Shown here one piece after another: positions 16,614-24,787 of a DNA stretch of 25,863 nt. A program made the position numbers and the translations under genes. Each line of letters begins with the position of its first letter. Position 1 is the first letter of the stretch. The notes under the pieces were generated by a model. It was not told the DNA's origin. It saw nothing but the letters and a program-made list of their open reading frames with translations, and searched no databases. Origin of the DNA: DATKKX01 sp035542775 (lineage in GTDB: Bacteria > Planctomycetota > Phycisphaerae > UBA1845 > UTPLA1); contig DATKKX010000191.1 of the NCBI GenBank assembly GCA_035542775.1, forward strand, positions 1-25,863, given 5' to 3'.

Positions 16614-17054
16614 ATGTGCAGTTGGCGATCGATATGCACGTACACGGTCTTTGCCTTGGGCGTGGCGCTGGCTGCCGGGTGCCACCATGGCCACGAGAAG
16701 GTCAGGGAAACCCGGGAAGTCGTCATCGAACGACCCGAACCGCTGCCGGCGCCGCCTCCGGGCACGGTCGTCCTCGACGAGCCGCCTCCTCCACCTCGCG
16801 AAGTAGTGATTGTCCATGAGGCGCCACCGCCGCTCATCGTGGAGCCAGTCCCTCCTCTGCCGGCCGTCGGCATGGTCTGGGTGGGCGGTTATTGGGTCCA
16901 CGATCACGGGCACTATGCCTGGTGCAGGGGGCGTTACGTGAGGCCTGTTCCCGGGCACCGTCTTGAGCCCGCCCACTGGGAACACACGCACCGCGGCTAC
17001 GAATTCCATGGGGAACGTTGGGAGCCCCATGAATCCCGTGGCCACGTGAGGTAG
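16614..17054 (+). CDS. Proline-rich lipoprotein with WXXGXW-type repeat
   Basis: The 146-residue product has a lipoprotein signal (hydrophobic stretch about 7-20, lipobox LAAGC with lipidated Cys23), a Pro/Glu-rich linker (about 31-86) and a C-terminal aromatic domain starting WVGGYW at 89-94, with later Trp at 103, 122 and 136 spaced as in YXWVxGXW (WXXGXW/BcpO-related) repeats. These proteins are usually outer-membrane or envelope-associated and of unknown function. The start at 16614 is set by AAGGAG 9-10 bases upstream; an earlier in-frame ATG lacks a ribosome-binding site and would bury the signal. It is probably a single-gene unit, since a small hairpin follows its stop. Confidence 0.8.
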   Translation: MCSWRSICTYTVFALGVALAAGCHHGHEKVRETREVVIERPEPLPAPPPGTVVLDEPPPPPREVVIVHEAPPPLIVEPVPPLPAVGMVWVGGYWVHDHGHYAWCRGRYVRPVPGHRLEPAHWEHTHRGYEFHGERWEPHESRGHVR

Positions 17055-17068
17055 GTCCGGAGCGGACC
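17054..17068 (+). terminator. Short hairpin at the lipoprotein gene stop
   Basis: GGTCCG and CGGACC form a 6-bp stem with a 3-base loop starting at the last base of the TAG stop. GTCTTTGTC follows a few bases later. The T-tract is weak, so this is a tentative terminator. Confidence 0.3.
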
Positions 17069-17324
17069 GGGAACGTCTTTGTCAGGAGCCTGAATTTCGA
17101 CTGCTCGTTGGCGCAGCCGGCCGAACTGACGTTTTGCCGCGAGGAGCGAGACTACGCCGTGCTCCACCCGGCGGGTGATTCGAGCAGGAAGGGCTCAGGT
17201 CCAGAGCCCACCGAAAAACTCCGAAAATGCAGCAGTGGGGCGTTGCCGCCTGGCAATGCCGGTGTGGCGGCGAACCTTTGAAGCGCCTTCGCCTGCTCTT
17301 AGCGCACGGAGGACCAAACGCGAA

Positions 17325-19031
17325 ATGCCGAGCGGATACCAGAGAGCTGATCATCTGCGGCCGAAGCAGCGGGCGGCCGTGGCCTGTGTGGCCATCGGCG
17401 CCGCGCTGGCCCTTCTGCTCGGCAGCGCCGGCTGCGGACCCGGCGGGCCAATCACTGACGGACTGAACGCTGACGTGAAGCGCCCTCGGCCGGGCATCGT
17501 GCTCTTCATCTGCGACGGGATCGGCGCCGATACCGCCGAACGGGGCTGTCGCGAGGGATGGCTGCCCAACATCCGGAAGCGCTTCGTCGAGGGCGGCACA
17601 TGCGCATCCCGGGCAGCCACGGCCATACCGGCGATCACCTACGGCGCCGTCGCCACATTCCTGACGGGCACGAGTCCCGGAACGCATACGGTGGTGGGGA
17701 ACCGCTGGTTCGACCCTGACCGGGCGTTCTTCCGCAACTACGCGACGGTGGAGGACTACCGCGATATCGACCTCGACTGCACCATGCCCACCATCTACCA
17801 GCTCATCCAGCCCATGACGTCGGTGAACATCCAGACCGCGCAGGCCAAGGGCATCACCTACGACATCCCCAACTGGATGACGTCCGGCATCCTGTGGTTT
17901 GGCGGCAACTACACCGCGGTGGATCAACTCACTGCGAGTACGATTCCCGAAGTCGTCTGGTGGACCAACGGTCACAAGCAGTGGCCCGCAATCCTGACCT
18001 GCTATTTTCCTGGTGCCGACACGGTCGGGCATCGTCACGGGCCAGGCTCGGCCGAATATCACGATGCGGTGAAGCACTTGGATCATCAGGTGGGCAGGGT
18101 GTGCGACTGGCTCGAGTCGCAGGGCCTGCTGGAGAGCACGGTTCTGGTCCTGGTGAGCGATCATGGGATGGTTGATGTCCGCCCGGACGGCTTTATTGAT
18201 CTGATGAGCCTGGTTCGCGATCACTGGGGGCGCCGGGCCACCGATTACACGCTCCAGGAAGGACCCGAATCGCGGCGGCGCGAGTATTTTGATCGTTTCG
18301 ACACCGTCGTGGCCTATCAGAACGGCCGCTGCGCCTTCCTCTATCTGCGCAGTCCGACCGGCTGGTCCTCACCAGCGGCACCTGCGGATGTGGACGCGAT
18401 CATGAACCGGCCGGCCTTGGGATTCCAACTGTGGAATATCCCGGGCGTCGATCTGGTCAGCTGTCTTGCCGACGAGAACACCGCCGTGGTTTGCTCAGAG
18501 CGCGGCATGGCCAGGATTCTGCGGCGAGGGGATGGGACACAGTCCGAATACGCCTACCTGCCGGAACCGAACGACGTGCTCGGGTATCTCGACGATCCGG
18601 CCCTGGCCGCGTTCGTGCGCAGCGGGTATCACCCGGCGCGAGACTGGCTGCGCGCCGCGTCGGAGCAGCAGTTGCCGGAGGTGGTGCCGCATCTTGTTCC
18701 CCTGTTGCATGATCACCGTGCCGGGCAGGTGATTGCGTTCGCCAAGCCTGGTTACAGCTTCGTACACGAGCTCGGCGGTCATGGCGGCCTGCGGCGCACG
18801 GAGATGTTGATTCCCTTCATGCTGGCCGGTCCGGGTATTCAGCGGGGCGGCAGGATCGAGATCGCCCGTTCCGTGGATCTAGTGCCGACGTTGCTGACCT
18901 TCCTGGGGATGGATCCCGGCAAGTACGAATGGCTGGAAGGCGTGGCATTGAACCCGGAGTGCCAGGAGAAGACCGCCGGGGCTCGCGACTTGATCGAGCC
19001 GGCCGGTAATGCTACCGTGACTGCCCGATGA
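17325..19031 (+). CDS. Lipoprotein phosphodiesterase / nucleotide pyrophosphatase, alkaline phosphatase superfamily
   Basis: The 568-residue protein has a lipoprotein signal ending LLGSAGC (Cys37), so it acts on the periplasmic side. The type I phosphodiesterase fold is shown by all expected metal ligands: D64 in ICDGIG, nucleophile T105 in PAITYGA, D232 and H236 in PGADTVGH, D279-H280 in SDHG and H486 in LGGHGG, plus LTGTSPGTHTVVGN after the nucleophile as in NPP enzymes. It should hydrolyse a phosphodiester or phosphomonoester; the substrate is not evident. The start at 17325 follows CGGAGG (12 bases upstream) and places the signal at the N-terminus; an earlier in-frame start would add 50 non-conserved residues. 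The stop overlaps the acpS start as ATGA, so the two are translationally coupled. Confidence 0.88.
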   Translation: MPSGYQRADHLRPKQRAAVACVAIGAALALLLGSAGCGPGGPITDGLNADVKRPRPGIVLFICDGIGADTAERGCREGWLPNIRKRFVEGGTCASRAATAIPAITYGAVATFLTGTSPGTHTVVGNRWFDPDRAFFRNYATVEDYRDIDLDCTMPTIYQLIQPMTSVNIQTAQAKGITYDIPNWMTSGILWFGGNYTAVDQLTASTIPEVVWWTNGHKQWPAILTCYFPGADTVGHRHGPGSAEYHDAVKHLDHQVGRVCDWLESQGLLESTVLVLVSDHGMVDVRPDGFIDLMSLVRDHWGRRATDYTLQEGPESRRREYFDRFDTVVAYQNGRCAFLYLRSPTGWSSPAAPADVDAIMNRPALGFQLWNIPGVDLVSCLADENTAVVCSERGMARILRRGDGTQSEYAYLPEPNDVLGYLDDPALAAFVRSGYHPARDWLRAASEQQLPEVVPHLVPLLHDHRAGQVIAFAKPGYSFVHELGGHGGLRRTEMLIPFMLAGPGIQRGGRIEIARSVDLVPTLLTFLGMDPGKYEWLEGVALNPECQEKTAGARDLIEPAGNATVTAR

Positions 19032-19411
19032 AGATCATCGCCCAGGGCATTGACCTCGTTGAATGCGATCGGATCGAGCGGATCTGGCGGCAGCATCCGG
19101 AGAGATTCCTCGCCAGAATCCTGACGCCCGCGGAGCGGGCGTATTGCGAAAGGAAGAAGAACCCGCTGCCGCACATTGCCGGCCGGTTCGCGGCCAAGGA
19201 GGCGGTTCTGAAGGTGCTGGGGACAGGCTGGCGCGGGCAGATCGCCTGGACGGATATCGAGGTGCTGAACGATCTGGCAGGACAGCCGCACGTCACGCTC
19301 GCCGGTTATACGTGGGAAGTGGCCGATCGCCTGGGCATCAAGAAGATCCTCATCTCCATTACCCACACGGAAAAACACGCCGCCGCCAGTGCCATCGGAG
19401 TTTCCGATTGA
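19028..19411 (+). CDS. acpS: Holo-[acyl-carrier-protein] synthase AcpS
   Basis: This 127-residue protein transfers 4'-phosphopantetheine from coenzyme A to the serine of acyl carrier protein, which is needed for fatty acid synthesis. Diagnostic motifs are GIDLVECDRI at 7-16, with Mg-binding D9, and GRFAAKEAVLKVLGTG at 52-67, with E58. The length matches the family (about 120-130). The start overlaps the stop of the upstream phosphodiesterase gene by 4 bases (ATGA). A good intrinsic terminator follows 32 bases after the stop. It is an ordinary essential housekeeping gene in an unusual pairing. Confidence 0.96.
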   Translation: MKIIAQGIDLVECDRIERIWRQHPERFLARILTPAERAYCERKKNPLPHIAGRFAAKEAVLKVLGTGWRGQIAWTDIEVLNDLAGQPHVTLAGYTWEVADRLGIKKILISITHTEKHAAASAIGVSD

Positions 19412-19442
19412 CCTGGCGGCGGCGAGATGTGTCTCATTCCTC

Positions 19443-19468
19443 GTCGGCCTCAGGGCCGACCCGTTTTT
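19443..19468 (+). terminator. Intrinsic terminator of the phosphodiesterase-acpS operon
   Basis: GTCGGCC (19443-19449) and GGCCGAC (19454-19460) form a perfect 7-bp GC-rich stem with a TCAG loop, followed by CCG and five Ts (19464-19468). This is a classical rho-independent terminator in the plus direction, 32 bases past acpS. Confidence 0.75.
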
Positions 19469-19477
19469 CCCCGTCCC

Positions 19478-19497
19478 GTCGGCCACAGGAGGCCGAC
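19478..19497. repeat. Second palindrome with the same arms as the acpS terminator
   Basis: GTCGGCC (19478-19484) and GGCCGAC (19491-19497) repeat the arms of the terminator stem 18 bases away, with loop ACAGGA. It lies 11 bases beyond the stop of the convergent PEP-CTERM gene. On the minus strand no T-run follows. The inner arms of the two palindromes could also pair with each other around the T-run. Confidence 0.6.
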
Positions 19498-19508
19498 GTT
19501 GCGATCAC

Positions 19509-20354
19509 TCAGCGGCTGCCACGGTTGCGGCGGAGCAGGAAGACGACCGGCAGCATCAGGGCCAGCGTCGCCGGCTCAGGCACACCCGTGAAGGCCACCG
19601 ATGTACCCAGCTCGAACACGTAGCCCGGGATCAGCGGGGTCTGGCCGCCGATGGTGCCGTTGTGCACCGTGGTGAGCAGGCCGGGGTTCACGATGTTGTC
19701 CCAGGTCCAGGAGGACGATACCCCGGCGGTGCTGATGAAGTTGTACATGCCGATGTTGCCGTCCAGGTATCGCATGCCCGGAACTTGGATGTCGTAGATG
19801 CCGTGACCATGGACGTTGTACGGATTGGCCTGGGCCGACTCGTAGAAGAAGCCCTGATAGTCACGCATGAACGAGGCCAAATAGGTGTCGTTGTCGCAAA
19901 GCTGCGGCGTGGCGTCGGCCCCGTTGGAAAAGTGCAGGCCGGTGACGGACACCTTGACGCTCCCGCCGAGCGGATTGAGCAGCGAGGTCGGGCCCGGCGT
20001 GTTGATGTCACTGAGGCTGACAGGCACGTCGACGTACCAGTGCAGCACGCGGAAGTCCTCGATGGGACCGCCGTCGCTGGTGACTTTCAGGATGATCGGG
20101 CTGGAGCCCGTCGGGCCGATGGTGCCGATCTGGGTGAAGCTCTCCGGCGTGCCGTCCACCCAGACGGGCTTCAGGTCGGTCAAGTCGCCGCCGGGACCGA
20201 TCGAGACGTCGTGATTGGCGATCACGTGGCTGCCCTGCGTGACGGTAATGTTAAAGGTGCCGACAGGCTGGCCCACCTGGGCCAATGCCATATTGGTGGC
20301 ACTGCAGACAGCAAGACAGCAAACGGCCGCGAGAATGGCTACACTTCGAAACAT
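19509..20354 (-). CDS. PEP-CTERM sorted exported protein
   Basis: The 281-residue protein has a signal peptide (about 1-25, ending near MALAQ) and a C-terminal PEP-CTERM tripartite signal: VPEPATLALML from residue 258, a short hydrophobic helix and an RRNR basic tail. PEP-CTERM proteins are recognised by an exosortase and delivered to the cell surface or matrix; no exosortase gene is in this window. The middle has no recognisable enzyme domain and looks beta-rich, with many Gly, Thr, Ser and Asn and several Trp and Tyr. The start at 20354 is set by GGGGGAGA about 8 bases upstream followed directly by the signal peptide; the frame stays open further upstream but without a signal. Two hairpins precede the ribosome-binding site. 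Function is unknown. Confidence 0.88.
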   Translation of the reverse strand: MFRSVAILAAVCCLAVCSATNMALAQVGQPVGTFNITVTQGSHVIANHDVSIGPGGDLTDLKPVWVDGTPESFTQIGTIGPTGSSPIILKVTSDGGPIEDFRVLHWYVDVPVSLSDINTPGPTSLLNPLGGSVKVSVTGLHFSNGADATPQLCDNDTYLASFMRDYQGFFYESAQANPYNVHGHGIYDIQVPGMRYLDGNIGMYNFISTAGVSSSWTWDNIVNPGLLTTVHNGTIGGQTPLIPGYVFELGTSVAFTGVPEPATLALMLPVVFLLRRNRGSR

Positions 20355-20375
20355 GATGTCTCTCCCCCCTAATGC

Positions 20376-20427
20376 GCCCGCGAGCGGGCATGTCTGTCCC
20401 CGTAGTCGCGTCCCCCCTTGGACGCGA
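20376..20427 (-). promoter_or_regulatory. Paired hairpins in the PEP-CTERM gene leader
   Basis: TCGCGTCC (20406-20413) pairs with GGACGCGA (20420-20427), and GCCCGC (20376-20381) with GCGGGC (20384-20389, very tight loop). Both lie directly upstream of the Shine-Dalgarno run (20362-20368) of the PEP-CTERM gene. They may form leader structure. The first could alternatively be a terminator for the upstream membrane gene, but it lacks a T-run. Confidence 0.35.
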
Positions 20428-20641
20428 TGCTCTCGGCCCGAGCAAAAGCAAGGGCCGGGCCAGGAGGCGCGGGCGACTTCGGAAAATCCGTGCGGCCGGT
20501 AAGAAAGGCGAATGGCATCAGGCAGGGGAAGTGAGCGCGGAACTTTGTCCGTTGTGCAGGCCGGCGCGGCTGTGACGGCGTGTCGTGCGCATCGCTCAGC
20601 CTGCCGGTGGTTGTTGAGCGGCGGCAACAGGCTCGAGCGGA

Positions 20642-21889
20642 TCAGGCTCTGCCCAGCATATAGAAGTAGAAGACGCTCCACGCCAGGCAGGCCAGCGTGA
20701 GCCATCGGCATCTCGGACCCGCCGTCCAGGGAGCGATGGCCGCAAGCCAGATCAGGCCGAAATCCAGCACGTAGCGATAATACCCGGGGCTGCCCTCGAT
20801 GGGGCCGTGCCAGATCAGGGCCACGAATATCACCGGCAACGTCGACAGCATCAGGGCCCGCCGGGCCGGGTCGGGCCACCAGCGCCGGATGCCCAGCACC
20901 GCGACGAGACACAGCGGCGAACCGTACCACAAAGCGGTTCGCGGTCCGCGTCCGGTGATGACCACGCCATTATGGGTCCAGTCGATTTCCGGCGGGGCCA
21001 CGAACATTTCATAGGCATGTTGGCGGACGTAGCGCCAGGCGACGGGCTGTGCCTGGCCGTCCGGGCCTCGGATGGGATTGTCCTGCGACAACTCGACGCC
21101 GGCGAACTGATAGCGGTAGCCGCTTTCCAACGGCGAGCCGAACCTGGCCCAGTTCAGGCCCAAACTCGCGGCAAGGGCGACGGCAATGGGGATAGCAGCG
21201 CGGACCAGGGCACCGCGGCGGTTAGGAGACCTCGACGCCAGCCACAGAACGGGCAGGGCGTAGAGGAAGCACGGCTGACGCGACCAGGCGGCGATCAGCA
21301 CGCCCAGCCCGGCCAGCCAGAATCTACGGCGGCCCAGCAGGTCGATCAGCATGATAGCCAGACCGCTTTGGGCGAGGAGGTGCTGGATGGAGTAAATCCA
21401 GGCGGTTCGCGTCCCCGCGATCATTCCCGCGACCGGCCATAGGCACGTCCCGGCGATGGCGTAGAAGGCCAGCACGGGGGCCCAGAAGCAACTGGTCCCG
21501 CTGCGGCGGAAGGCGACATAGAAGAGCAGCGGTATGGGGCCGGCAACGATGAGGGCGTACAACCAGGGCCAAAAAACCAGTGGCTCACCAAAGAGGAGCC
21601 GGTTGAGGCCATAAACAATGAAACAGATGACGGTCCAGAGCGGCGGGAAGATGTTGTAGTAGCGGCCGTTGTAGAGGGCGACATCGCCGCCGCGGGAGGG
21701 CAGGTCGAGGCGGCCGTCGAGCCAGGCGCGGGCCTCGGCGGCGCCCTGGTTGTTCTCCGGTCCGACATACCACTGCGAAGGCTGCACGGTGGGGCCGAGC
21801 GTGACCAGGGCGGAGACGTAAAGCAGGGCGAGGATGATGATGAGGCTGAGTCTGCCGTCGTCGGCGAGAAGAGGTCGATGCGAAGACAT
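20642..21889 (-). CDS. Polytopic membrane protein resembling PMT/GT39-type glycosyltransferases
   Basis: The 415-residue protein has about ten hydrophobic helices. A first extracytoplasmic loop of some 50 residues carries GDVALYNGRYYNIFPPLW, a GRYYxxFPP pattern I associate with PMT_2-like GT-C glycosyltransferases and related planctomycete membrane proteins. A second large loop contains the ESGYRYQFAG and WTHNGVVITGRG segments. If it is a GT-C enzyme it would transfer sugar from a polyprenyl-linked donor on the outer face of the membrane; the catalytic acid cannot be fixed by eye. The start at 21889 is preferred over an in-frame ATG at 21904 because TGGAGC lies about 10 bases upstream. It is followed by the PEP-CTERM gene on the same strand after 287 bases, so joint transcription is uncertain. 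Confidence 0.7.
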   Translation of the reverse strand: MSSHRPLLADDGRLSLIIILALLYVSALVTLGPTVQPSQWYVGPENNQGAAEARAWLDGRLDLPSRGGDVALYNGRYYNIFPPLWTVICFIVYGLNRLLFGEPLVFWPWLYALIVAGPIPLLFYVAFRRSGTSCFWAPVLAFYAIAGTCLWPVAGMIAGTRTAWIYSIQHLLAQSGLAIMLIDLLGRRRFWLAGLGVLIAAWSRQPCFLYALPVLWLASRSPNRRGALVRAAIPIAVALAASLGLNWARFGSPLESGYRYQFAGVELSQDNPIRGPDGQAQPVAWRYVRQHAYEMFVAPPEIDWTHNGVVITGRGPRTALWYGSPLCLVAVLGIRRWWPDPARRALMLSTLPVIFVALIWHGPIEGSPGYYRYVLDFGLIWLAAIAPWTAGPRCRWLTLACLAWSVFYFYMLGRA

Positions 21890-22199
21890 GATGCCGGGCT
21901 CCATCGGTTCCCGCTGAGATGGGGTGTCTCAGCGGACCGGACCCTTACGGTAGCACAAGTTGCTTTTTGAGCCCATGCTGAAAACGGCCGAGGTGGGCAT
22001 GCCGTGATCGACGACCACCGGTTCGAGCCGATGGCCCGGCCTCCGGGTCGGCTGCTGAGCAACGAGGATTCAGGGCTGGGCGATGGGGGAGGCCGGCGTC
22101 CTCACCACACCGGCCGTCCCCGCCATCACTCATGCGCTTCACGCCCCTCAAGTTCTGCGTGGCAGCAAGTCGGCGTCGCCCGCTCTATCTGCTCACGTT
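21890..22199. other. Intergenic region with nothing firm
   Basis: These 310 bases between the secreted-protein gene and the PMT-like gene contain no convincing gene. GGCCGG (22091-22096) and CCGGCC (22110-22115) could form a 6-bp stem with a 13-base loop, 84 bases past the stop of the secreted-protein gene, as a weak terminator. Confidence 0.4.
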
Positions 22200-23855
22200 C
22201 TAACGATCCACCTGTTCCGGCGGATCGATCGGTTGGGGTGCCTCCGCAGGCTCCGCGCTGATGGACGAGATCGCATAGGCATACTGCGGTCGTGTATCTG
22301 TGTACCGGTGCCGCAGATAGATCTTTGCCCAGTCGTACGGCGGAATCATATTGTGCCACATTACGCCCATCTCCCAGTCATCGCTGAAGAAGAGGTAATG
22401 TGTGACGACCAGGATGTGCGGCTTGACGATCGTGCCTGTCCACTGGGTATCCGGTGTGATGCCGAACTCGGGATCGTTGGCTGCGAGGTACGGGACGAAT
22501 CGGTCTCGGACTGCCGACGCTTGCTCAAGACACTCGTCCTCGCCCGGCAGCACATTGATGCCAACGCCCAGCGAATGGGCGAAGCCGCCCCGCTCGCCGC
22601 GCAGGTCGACAACGACCTCATGGCCGTCACCGTAAGGCGAGTCTCCCACCGGCCGGAGGGCTTTGGACACGGTTGCGTGCATCTTCTGCCGCACGGGAAC
22701 CGCCGTGATCTCGCATACTTGCCCGGGGACCACGTACTGCGGCGCAATCGTGACTTGGGCTCCATCCGACTGGGCCGTGATGTGGACCGGCTCCGGCGCC
22801 GGCGGCACGCCGTAATTCGTGACAGTCGTGAGCAGCACGACCCGCTGACCGTGGATGGCATCCTCGATCATGCTCGGGAAAACGTTCATTGTGAAAGTTG
22901 AGGCCGCGTAACACAACTGAATGCCGGCTCCGTAGTCCACATCGGGGAATTCGTAGAGCAACGGCGAGCACGTGCCCCATTCGATGTCCCGGCGAACGCA
23001 CGCATGCTGCGAGCCGACAATCAGGCCCTCCCCCTCGGCCCATTGACGCGGCGGGTTCTCGCCCTCGCTGATGGTCAGCCGGACCCCTGTCGCCGCCAAA
23101 CCTCCGCTCGCCGGATCGTCGGGCTGAAAATCGAAGATCACGGCCACGGGATCGTTGGTGCAATTCAGGTCGCCCGGCTCAGGTGCTTCGACGCACGTGA
23201 TTGTCGCCACGCCCGGCGTGCCGGTGTAGCGGCAGTATCCGCCGAACGGCGTGTCGTCTCCGCCGGCTTCCGAAGCCGTCGGCCCGCGCTGGGCCACGAG
23301 TGCGATTATAAAACCGAAGCACTCCGCATCATTGTCGAGGCTGATGCTGATCTCATCGGGAAACGTCCCACTGGGAGCCGGGTCCTCCAGGACGCCGCTG
23401 CTGAAATGCACGCAGTCGCCATCGATGACAAGGTCCAGCGTCATGCTCTGCCAACTGGCGCCGCTCAGCTCAGTCCAGCAGTCGTAACGGCCGCTCCCTG
23501 AGATCTGCGTTTCCACGCCGTCGAATATGACCAGCCAATCCTGGACCGCCACGTCATACGCGTGGTGCCCCGGCGGCGTGCGAGGAATGGTTGTGAGGGC
23601 GAGGCCGCCCGTAAACGCGGATGCAGCCTCCAGCGGGCACATGCATCCGAAACCGCCGCCCATGCAACCCTCCGCGAACATGCTGTCAGACAGAAGGTTG
23701 TAGTCCTCACTCTCCATCACCGGGACTTTGCTGACCGCGACGACCTCGATCGGCACGGGTTGACCGATTATCCCCGTACGAGCGGGCGGTCCCATTCCCA
23801 GGCATGCCAGAGTGATCAAACCGACGGCCAAACCAGCCTTCGCTTGCTTGCTCAT
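22200..23855 (-). CDS. Secreted protein of unknown function
   Basis: The 551-residue product starts at ATG 23855, fixed by TGGAGGA about 8 bases upstream, with a signal peptide (about 1-27). The N-terminal half (about 40-250) is Cys-containing, with CMGGGFGCMC near residue 65 and a beta-rich segment (WLVIFDGVETQISGSGRYDCW) that could be a carbohydrate- or lipid-binding fold, but I do not recognise it. The middle (about 370-480) has an Ig-like pattern (VTNYGVPPAPEPVHITAQSDG). The C-terminal ~90 residues contain HYLFFSDDWEMGVMWHNMIP and the YLRHRYTDTRPQYAY segment, conserved in appearance. No PEP-CTERM, dockerin or catalytic triad is evident. It lies 211 bases downstream of the Mu Gp27-like gene on the same strand. 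Confidence 0.8.
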   Translation of the reverse strand: MSKQAKAGLAVGLITLACLGMGPPARTGIIGQPVPIEVVAVSKVPVMESEDYNLLSDSMFAEGCMGGGFGCMCPLEAASAFTGGLALTTIPRTPPGHHAYDVAVQDWLVIFDGVETQISGSGRYDCWTELSGASWQSMTLDLVIDGDCVHFSSGVLEDPAPSGTFPDEISISLDNDAECFGFIIALVAQRGPTASEAGGDDTPFGGYCRYTGTPGVATITCVEAPEPGDLNCTNDPVAVIFDFQPDDPASGGLAATGVRLTISEGENPPRQWAEGEGLIVGSQHACVRRDIEWGTCSPLLYEFPDVDYGAGIQLCYAASTFTMNVFPSMIEDAIHGQRVVLLTTVTNYGVPPAPEPVHITAQSDGAQVTIAPQYVVPGQVCEITAVPVRQKMHATVSKALRPVGDSPYGDGHEVVVDLRGERGGFAHSLGVGINVLPGEDECLEQASAVRDRFVPYLAANDPEFGITPDTQWTGTIVKPHILVVTHYLFFSDDWEMGVMWHNMIPPYDWAKIYLRHRYTDTRPQYAYAISSISAEPAEAPQPIDPPEQVDR

Positions 23856-24066
23856 CGCTCGTCCTCCAGATGATGAAGAGATATCGCCCGCACCGGTACG
23901 GGCAACGGCTTGCTGAGGGAACAGCCAGTTAGAACGGACAGAAGGCGGGCATCGCACTGGGATGCGCTGAGTATAATTTTGAGACATGGCGAGGATGGAG
24001 AAGTCTGCCTGTGGGCGGTGGCGCCGCGAGATTCCCAAAAACCACAAAGCCCGAAGCGGAGCATGA

Positions 24067-24600
24067 CTAGCCCCGGGTGTCGCCGGGCCGGAGGCCGGCC
24101 GGGCCCGGCTGGAGACAGCGGCGGGCAAGCTCGAGGGAGTCTTCGTTTTCCTTGAGCAGGGCCTTTCGCCTGGCGTCGTCGAGTGTGGCGGCGAGGCGGC
24201 GGCGGGCCATGTCGGTCTGGCAGGCGAGCCGGTAGGTCTCGGCCAGGCTATGGAGTGTGTTGGGCGAGGTCTCTTCGTCGAAGCAGGCATCGAAGAGGCG
24301 CTGGCCGACGAGCTGGGGGAGGATTTTGTCGAGGTCGGTGCCCTCGGGGAGGGTCATCTGGGCGATGTCGATGAGGGCGGCGTTGGCGCGGATGCGGCGG
24401 GCGTAGCGGTAGAAGGCCATGAAGCTGATGTTGCGGTCAGCGAGCTTGAACTTGTCGAAGAGCCCGCGATAGGTGGGGGGATCGTGGTCGACGATGGCCT
24501 GGTCGAGCTGACGGCGCAGATCCTTGGGGAGCTTTTCGTAGAGCGACGATTGGGTTTCGATCTTGTCGAGAGCGGCGGTGACGTTGGATTGCTCGGACAT
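24067..24600 (-). CDS. Mu Gp27-like (DUF3486-type) helical protein
   Basis: The 177-residue protein is predicted to be all helical and cytoplasmic. Residues about 24-75 (LPKDLRRQLDQAIVDHDPPTYRGLFDKF, then a NISFMAFYRYARRIR helix) resemble the helix-turn-helix-like start of phage Mu Gp27/DUF3486 proteins, where a residue choice of the form LPxxLRxxLD is followed by SxxxFYRYARR. In phage this protein sits beside the terminase; here no other phage gene is adjacent. An optimal GAAGGAGGT site lies 7 bases before the ATG. The C-terminal tail (PGPAGLRPGDTRG) is encoded by strongly palindromic GC-rich DNA near 24080-24110. The CDS is secure; the family call is moderate. Confidence 0.75.
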   Translation of the reverse strand: MSEQSNVTAALDKIETQSSLYEKLPKDLRRQLDQAIVDHDPPTYRGLFDKFKLADRNISFMAFYRYARRIRANAALIDIAQMTLPEGTDLDKILPQLVGQRLFDACFDEETSPNTLHSLAETYRLACQTDMARRRLAATLDDARRKALLKENEDSLELARRCLQPGPAGLRPGDTRG

Positions 24601-24630
24601 TGCGATACCTCCTTCAGGACGGCGGCAAGC

Positions 24631-24670
24631 TGGTAAATCCCGGTAAAATCCGGTAAAAGCCGGTACGGGA
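24631..24670. repeat. Four 10-bp phased direct repeats upstream of the Gp27-like gene
   Basis: TGGTAAATCC, CGGTAAAATC, CGGTAAAAGC and CGGTACGGGA follow one another at an exact 10-bp period; the core is CGGTAAAA. They begin 31 bases before the start codon of the Gp27-like gene. The period of one helical turn would put each unit on the same face of the DNA, as for an iterated operator or a bent AT-rich patch. Confidence 0.6.
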
Positions 24671-24701
24671 AGAGCGGTCAGTCAGCAGCCGGCGGCTCTT
24701 C
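24669..24701. repeat. Inverted repeat next to the phased repeats
   Basis: GAAGAGC (24669-24675) and GCTCTTC (24695-24701) form a perfect 7-bp inverted repeat around a 19-base spacer. It abuts the 10-bp direct repeats and may be part of the same regulatory region. No T-run follows on the minus strand within a few bases. Confidence 0.4.
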
Positions 24702-24787
24702 TGCTTCACACTGGGTCAGGCTGGCGGTTGCACGATTCCAGTGGCGCTGGAAGTTGAAAGCGGCTGGTTTTGCTCGACAGCCGCGGA

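Noticed and set aside
17082..18224. 380-residue minus-strand frame opposite the phosphodiesterase
   Set aside because: The plus strand holds a complete set of catalytic residues; the minus frame has no recognisable motif.
24631..24670. CRISPR-like or plasmid iteron array
   Set aside because: The units are 10 bp without spacers, with no cas or replication gene nearby, so they are better read as a local regulatory repeat.
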